Assembly: GCA_033398695.1 (NCBI GenBank)
Contig: CM065814.1
Coordinates: 105,092,501-105,156,500 of the forward strand
DNA length: 64,000 bases
DNA from: Orobanche coerulescens
Taxonomy: Eukaryota > Streptophyta > Magnoliopsida > Lamiales > Orobanchaceae
Direction: 5' to 3'
Shown: positions 59,193 to 64,000 of the stretch, in pieces
Position numbering within the stretch: the first letter of the stretch is position 1
Layout: every line of letters begins with the position of its first letter
Position numbers and translations under genes: made by a program
The notes under the pieces: model-generated
The model's database searches: none
Told to the model about the DNA's origin: nothing
The model's input: the letters and a program-made list of their open reading frames with translations, nothing else

Positions 59193-60678
59193 TGCCTAAC
59201 CTCTCGGTTACTAACCAAACGCTCCCCACTCGGAGTACCCACCACAAACGGTTCACACTTGATAAAACAATCAAGACCCAAACGATACAAAAAGTCAAGT
59301 GCAATAAAAGAATGCGTAGCTCCCGAATCAAATAATATAGAAAAAGGCTGAGAGAGTATCTGCGAGGTACTTGAAGCTATCGGAGCCTCTGCATCGTCCG
59401 TGCATCTCATATGAAACACCCTCGGCTGAACCGAACCCACACTCGATGCAGTTTGACGATCTAACCGACCTCGGCCTATGCCTCGTCCAAAATTTTGCTG
59501 CGTTTGACCAGATGTAGCCCCTGGATTCACACTAGGAGTTGGAGCCGAATTCTTTTGCTTGTTGATCCTGGTGGCAACCTCACAATAGGCAGCTTTGTGA
59601 CCAGTCTGTCCGCACGAAAACCAAGTCGTAGGTGATAAGGGACAATATCTAAACTGGTGACCCACTTGATTACAATTAAAACATAGCCCTCTCACGGATG
59701 AAAAAGGATGGCCTGGTTGTGAACTTGGAGCACTATAAGCTTGATGAACTGGTTTACCGATAGCAGAATGAGAAACGTGAGGTTTACGAAATCCACTGCC
59801 CTTGTTTCCTGAAAAACCACCAGTCGTCTTTAGTTTCTTGTTCTCGGTGCCCGATCCTGACGCATAAATAACCATTTCAATGGCCAAATCACGGTCCTGG
59901 TATTCTTTCAAAGTAGCACATCGAAAGGCCGCCATACCCTGTCGAATCCTGGGTTTCATCCACAAATCAAAATAACGGATCTTATCTGCCTCAGTCCTCA
60001 TCTGCTCACGAATGTAGCCCAGCTGCTGATTATATGGAACGATGGCTTAGTAATAGATACATCCTGTGGAGTTTCAGTAAAGAAATTTGCAATGTGTTTC
60101 TCTTTAACTGGCCAAGGACAATACTCTTCTTCCATAGTAGCTTTAAACTCGGCCCAGGTGGCCACACGATCAATAGGCCCAACATCTTCCCACCAGTCTG
60201 CGGCTTCCTTGTCAAGAAAGTACTGAGCAATATGAACCTATCTCTCCTTTGGGCAAGCAATAGCATCGAAGATTTTGCCAAACTGGAACAACCAAACCTC
60301 CCAGCCCAACGTATCAGACACCCCAGCGAAATAGGGAGGCTGCATCTTCATCACTCCCTGAAGCCACTTAGCAGCCCCAACAATCTCATATGGCGGCTGG
60401 TCACGGTGTCCAGCCTCATTTAACTGAACTAATTGTGCTGGTACCTGTTGAAGTATAGCAGCTATGCCGGCATTCACATTAGGATCAGCCGACAGTTCTT
60501 GATTAACAGAAGGATCTAGCTGACCGCCAGAATTCAAAGAGTCGGTGTTTGGCACCGTTCGGGGCGCCGAGCTAGATGCGGCACTAGAAGGTGTATCAGA
60601 CTCAAGAACAGTACCATGTCCACGTCCTCTTCCGTGACCACGTCTTCCACGCCCTGTCAACATGCTAAGAGATAACAA
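59162..60678 (-). pseudogene. Gypsy 3 gag and protease
   Basis: N-terminal gag 60238-60678 starts with an Arg/Gly-rich stretch (GRGRRGHGRGRGHG) and contains the WLQGVMKMQPPYFAG capsid start; a TAG follows at 60238, then more gag to 60030. A shift leads into 59162-60001 with YFDLWMKPRIRQGM, a zinc knuckle CFNCNQVGHQFRYCP, a second knuckle lacking its first Cys (FSCGQTGHKAAYC) and the protease site ILFDSGATHSFIAL. It overlaps pol in another frame. Confidence 0.85.
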
Positions 60679-60851
60679 AAAAGTGAACTATCAGCACAGT
60701 TCACAATTCTAAGAATTCAAGTTTATGCTACCACGAAAGCAATAAAACATACGAAGAGTTTCAAGAAGTCTTACTACCACGGGTCACACAGTTCGACAGC
60801 AACACCAGATGTTACGCTCGGTCAGTTTACATGACTCTAAGGACCTGACAG

Positions 60852-62066
60852 TGTAGGTCACAAGTCGTCCAGGAATAAGTCTAGGGGGGATGAATAGGCT
60901 TATTGAAACTCTTTTCCACAAAGGGTGAGTTTCTCAGCTGATATGTACACATGACTTGAAGTCGTCTGTAGACCGGTATGCGGAAGTCAGCTGATGACGA
61001 AAGCAAATAACTAAACAATGGAATAGTTAAGTATGTATGTAGGAGGTAAGTATGATGATGAAAGCAGTAAAACACGCAGGCAACTTATAGTGGTCTCAGA
61101 GGTGGGGTAATCCTCTACTAATCCACTTTTCTCCAGACCAGTTGGAGATGAACCCACTATAATTCTCAACCAGTGATAAATATTACAGTGATTCTACTTA
61201 GCTACAACAACTTTCAACCAGTGGAAATCTTGTCGTTGCAACTCCTTCCGACTGCCTAGCACCTCTTGATCTTTAAATCCTCGGATGCCTATCAGTCACG
61301 CAAACATCAAACAGTGAAGTAACACGAACTCAGGTTTTAAGACACGAGTGGTTGTCTTCTCCAACTAAAAGCTTTCTTAGTATATGAAATGTGATCTCTT
61401 GCACTTTACGATGCTATAGTTCGCTTGATTGCTTTGATTGCTTTAATTGCTTGAGAGTGTTGTTCGCATCATACTTTGCTCAATTCGAATCTTCAGGTAT
61501 TTATAGATGTAGATCCTTAAGCTTCCTTCATAGCCATTGCAAGGAGAAATAGACTTCTTTGTTTTTTCCTTTTCCGAACGTTGCAATGCTGGATTCCCTT
61601 ATTTTAATCTATTTTTTACCGTTGTGAAGACTTTCACATTCTAGCGCCGAATCTTTTGATTATAATATGCTTAAAGTCTTTAGAGGTGGGTCTAGATGAA
61701 TTATTTAATTCATTGCTTTCCGGGAATCTCTCCAGTCTGTCCGTTATCGCCCGCATGTGACTTTCCGTGATTATTGACTTTTCAACGCATGTTGACGTGG
61801 ACTGGATTACTTGGCTGATTACTTTGATAGAACTTATCTGATCTCTTTTTGGTCAATCTGTCTTACGTGCAGTCAACCTTCTCTGATTTCAGACTTCTCT
61901 GATGACTTCTCTGAGGTGACTTCTCTGATAAATCTCTTTCTTCAAAACGTTGTCTGATGATAAGTCGTCTGTGGTCAACCTTCTCTAATCAGTTGAGTTG
62001 ACCAGGACTTCTCTGATATGAACTTGTGTGAGTTTTATACTTAGCCGATTTTTAAGCCTAACTACA
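60852..62066 (-). repeat. 3' LTR of copia 3
   Basis: TGTAG/CTACA inverted ends, TATA box (CTATAAATAC, minus) at about 61497-61507, TTCATCCCCCC near the end. Upstream of TATA, 61878-62012 has many copies of TCAGAGAAGT (minus), a U3 repeat cluster. Confidence 0.7.
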
Positions 62067-62098
62067 TGGCCTATAGAAGATACTCATTTGGTTCTTCT

Positions 62099-63290
62099 TT
62101 ACATTTTGCCAAGTATTCCTACATCATGAATTATGACTTCTTCCAGGGTGGCGGTTTTGAGCTTATTCTCAATTGATTCCACCTGTTTCCTGTACTCAAT
62201 AGTAGACTCATCAAATATAACATGGGGTGGTTCTTCCACAACTAAGGTTCTTTTGTTAAATACTATATATGCCTTACTTCTTTGAGAGTGTCCCATAAAG
62301 AGACCATCATCAGTTTTAGCATCAAAGGCATTTAGTTGGGTTTTACCATTGTTGTGGATGAAACATTCACATCCAAAAATGAAAATATGCAACAGTTGGT
62401 GTTCTGCCATTCCAAACCTCATAGGGAGTTTTGCCATGTCTCCCTACTATCATACTCCTGTTCTGAGTGTGGCATGCTGTGTTGACAGCTTCAGCCCAGA
62501 ACCTCTTTGGCAGGTCAGCTTCTGCAATCATGGACCTGGCAGCTTCCTTCAGGGTTCTGTTCCTTCTTTCAGCAACACCATTCTGCTGTGGAGTCTTGGC
62601 TGTAGAGAGCTCATGCTGGATCCCATTCTGATCACTATATTCAGTGATTGCTTTGTTGAGAAATTCTCCTCCTCTATCTGATCTGATCTTGATGATTGAG
62701 AGGGATTTCTCATTCTGGATCTTCCTTAGCAGCTCAGGTAGTTTTGTCGAAGTTTCACTCTTTTTATAGAGAAAAATAATCCATGTATATCTTGAGTAGT
62801 CATCTACTACTACTAGAGCATTCTTTCTTCCACTCAACGTCCTTGGCTTGATGGGGCCAAATAGATCCACATGAAGTAGATCTAGAATCCTTGTGGTGAG
62901 AGTGGTAGGCTGAACTGGTTCGAAAAATGCCCTGGTTTGCTTCCCTTTCTGGCATGCATCACAGAGAGCTTCCTTTCTTAATACTTCTTCTGGAAGTCCT
63001 CTGACCAGCTTTTGAGAACTAATCTTGTTGATGGCTTTGAAGTTCAGGTGACATAGTCTTTTGTGCCACAACCATCTATTTTCAGCTATTATCTTGGATA
63101 GAAAACAGGTGTTGGGAGTTCCTGTGTTCCAATCTATCATATTGACATCTCTTCTTCTGAATCCTTGTAGCTTCACTTCTCCAGATAGGATATCTATCAC
63201 CATACATTTCCAAATGGTGAAGACTACTAGATTCTTCTCATCACAAAACTGACTTATGCTCAAAAGGTTTGTACTTGAGCCCTTTGACAT
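62099..63290 (-). pseudogene. Copia 3 GAG-pre-integrase and integrase
   Basis: A 307-codon frame (62367-63290) shows RWLWHKRLCHLNFKAINKIS, the zinc segment ending CDACQKGKQTRAFF, and the catalytic acids in LLHVDLFGPIKP, IRSDRGGEF and NGVAERRNRTLKEAAR. The core looks complete. A frameshift near 62400 leads to the C-terminal part 62099-62437 (FGCECFIHNNGKTQLNAFD, FMGHSQRSKAYIVFNKRT) ending in TAA. It integrates DNA copies in intact elements. Confidence 0.85.
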
Positions 63291-64000
63291 AATGGACTTT
63301 GGATATTGTTATGTTTCCTCTGTGCAGCTCTCTAAAACCTTTTGTCTGACCTCTAGAGCTATCTCCAAATGTTACATCTGGGCCTCTTTCCTTGGTATAA
63401 TTTGACAGCACCTTCTTGTTCCCAGTCATGTGCCTTGAGCATCCGAAATCTACAAACTATTCTTCACCTCCTATATTTGAATTTGTGGAGATGTGGTAGT
63501 AGTCCTTCCACATTTTCTGTAATTAAACAAGCAGAGATTTAGGTACCCAAATCTGTATGGGTCCTCGGGAGTTAGTTGGTTTCCTAGAGAATTGATTTCT
63601 CCTTGGATTAGGAAAGTTGTGGTGATTGCCCCTAAAAGGTGTGTATGGTCTGGGCCTATATCCTCGGTTAGGATTGTGTACTGGATAGGCCTCATAAAAT
63701 TGGTGGTGTGGTCCATTTCTAAATCTTGGCTGAGACCATTTATAAAATATTTGGGGTCTCCACACCTGTTGAGTTTGAAAACTTGGATAACCTTGAGGTT
63801 TCCATTTGTCCCTCCCATTTTGAAATTCACCCTTGGGAGTCTTTGATAATAGTGGTCATGTTGTCTAGGTTGCTGCTTTTGCCTTGGCCATTGCCTACTC
63901 TTGTCTAGGTGGTTGCCTTGTATACCTTGGATGTTGCCTAAACTTTTGACTTGGATGCTACCTATTTTTAAATACAGGTTTGTAAGTTGGCTCAGCAGAC
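63241..64000 (-). pseudogene. Copia 3 gag end and protease
   Basis: A basic Pro/Asn/Arg-rich gag tail (63523-63765; RPRPYTPFRGNHHNFPNPRR) is followed by the protease with FVDFGCSRHMTG near 63430, where D-S-G has become D-F-G. The frame continues to VHYVKGLKY at 63270. Stops near 63460 and 63520 break it. 63831-64000 is the continuing gag region with no readable long frame. Confidence 0.7.

Larger units (their letters stand above)
54191..60851 (-). mobile_element. Gypsy element 3 (chromovirus), 5' LTR outside or displaced
   Basis: 3' LTR at 54191-55962, polypurine tract AGAGGGGAGGAA next to it, then pol and gag on the minus strand. It sits in copia 2 gag; CTTCA (54186-54190) should be one duplication copy. 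The 5' LTR is not present before copia 3 begins at 60852, so copia 3 probably inserted in its leader. Confidence 0.85.
60852..64000 (-). mobile_element. Copia element 3 (continues beyond the window), lacking RT and RNase H
   Basis: LTR 60852-62066 (minus strand TGTAGTTAGG...GACCTACA) followed upstream by integrase, protease and gag end. Integrase is followed within about 40 bases by the LTR: RT, RNase H and the polypurine tract are missing, so a deletion has removed the 3' half. The pentamer GACAG (60847-60851) may be its target duplication. Confidence 0.7.

Overview
The window comes from a flowering-plant nuclear genome, probably a eudicot. Ty3/gypsy chromoviruses with initiator-Met primer sites, Ty1/copia elements of SIRE/Maximus type, a Tat/Athila-like element with a tRNA-Asp primer site and a CACTA (En/Spm) transposon with DUF4218/DUF4216 and Ptta/En/Spm proteins are all plant hallmarks. 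I see no conventional host gene in its own locus and no tRNA, rRNA or CRISPR array. Nearly every base lies in transposons nested inside one another. The species cannot be told from the sequence.

Layout. 1-2445: end of a gypsy LTR (+). It sits in a CACTA element (2446-28140, +) carrying a decayed TPase C-terminus (2515-3881) and a multi-exon second gene (4150-8760, last exon 27122-27396); its terminus CACTACACC is at 28140. The last coding exon is split by a solo gypsy LTR (8761-27121, -). That LTR is split by a Tat/Athila-like element (10555-26478, -, duplication CTCAG), which is split by a full gypsy chromovirus 'Tekay A' (15380-24818, -, duplication ATTTG). The Tat-like element has no gag-pol. 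Its 3.3-kb interior carries instead an intact intronless LOG (cytokinin-activating enzyme) reading frame with its own TATA box, and a second unidentified coding relic. 28141-49594: copia element 1 (-). Its RNase H is split by a solo chromovirus LTR 'Tekay B' (28834-44789, duplication GTTTT), which is split by a non-coding retrotransposon in the tandem form LTR-internal-LTR-internal-LTR (29384-42934, +, duplication AATAA). The 5' LTR of copia 1 is entered by copia element 2 (49595 onward, +), whose gag is split by gypsy element 3 (54191 to about 60851, -). Copia element 3 (60852-64000, -) follows and probably sits in the 5' leader of gypsy 3.

The two strongest novelties are these. (1) Gypsy LTR promoters here, from at least two lineages, carry arrays of 12-bp CpG-rich palindromes (TTACGTACGTAA, TTACGGCCGTAA, TAGCGTGCGCTA and variants), usually at a fixed 22-23 bp period with unrelated spacers of about 11 bp, mostly just upstream of the TATA box. 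(2) A cytokinin-activation gene rides in sense orientation inside a non-autonomous LTR retrotransposon. Many frame breaks in the coding elements fall next to short indels that differ between sister copies, so some may be assembly errors.
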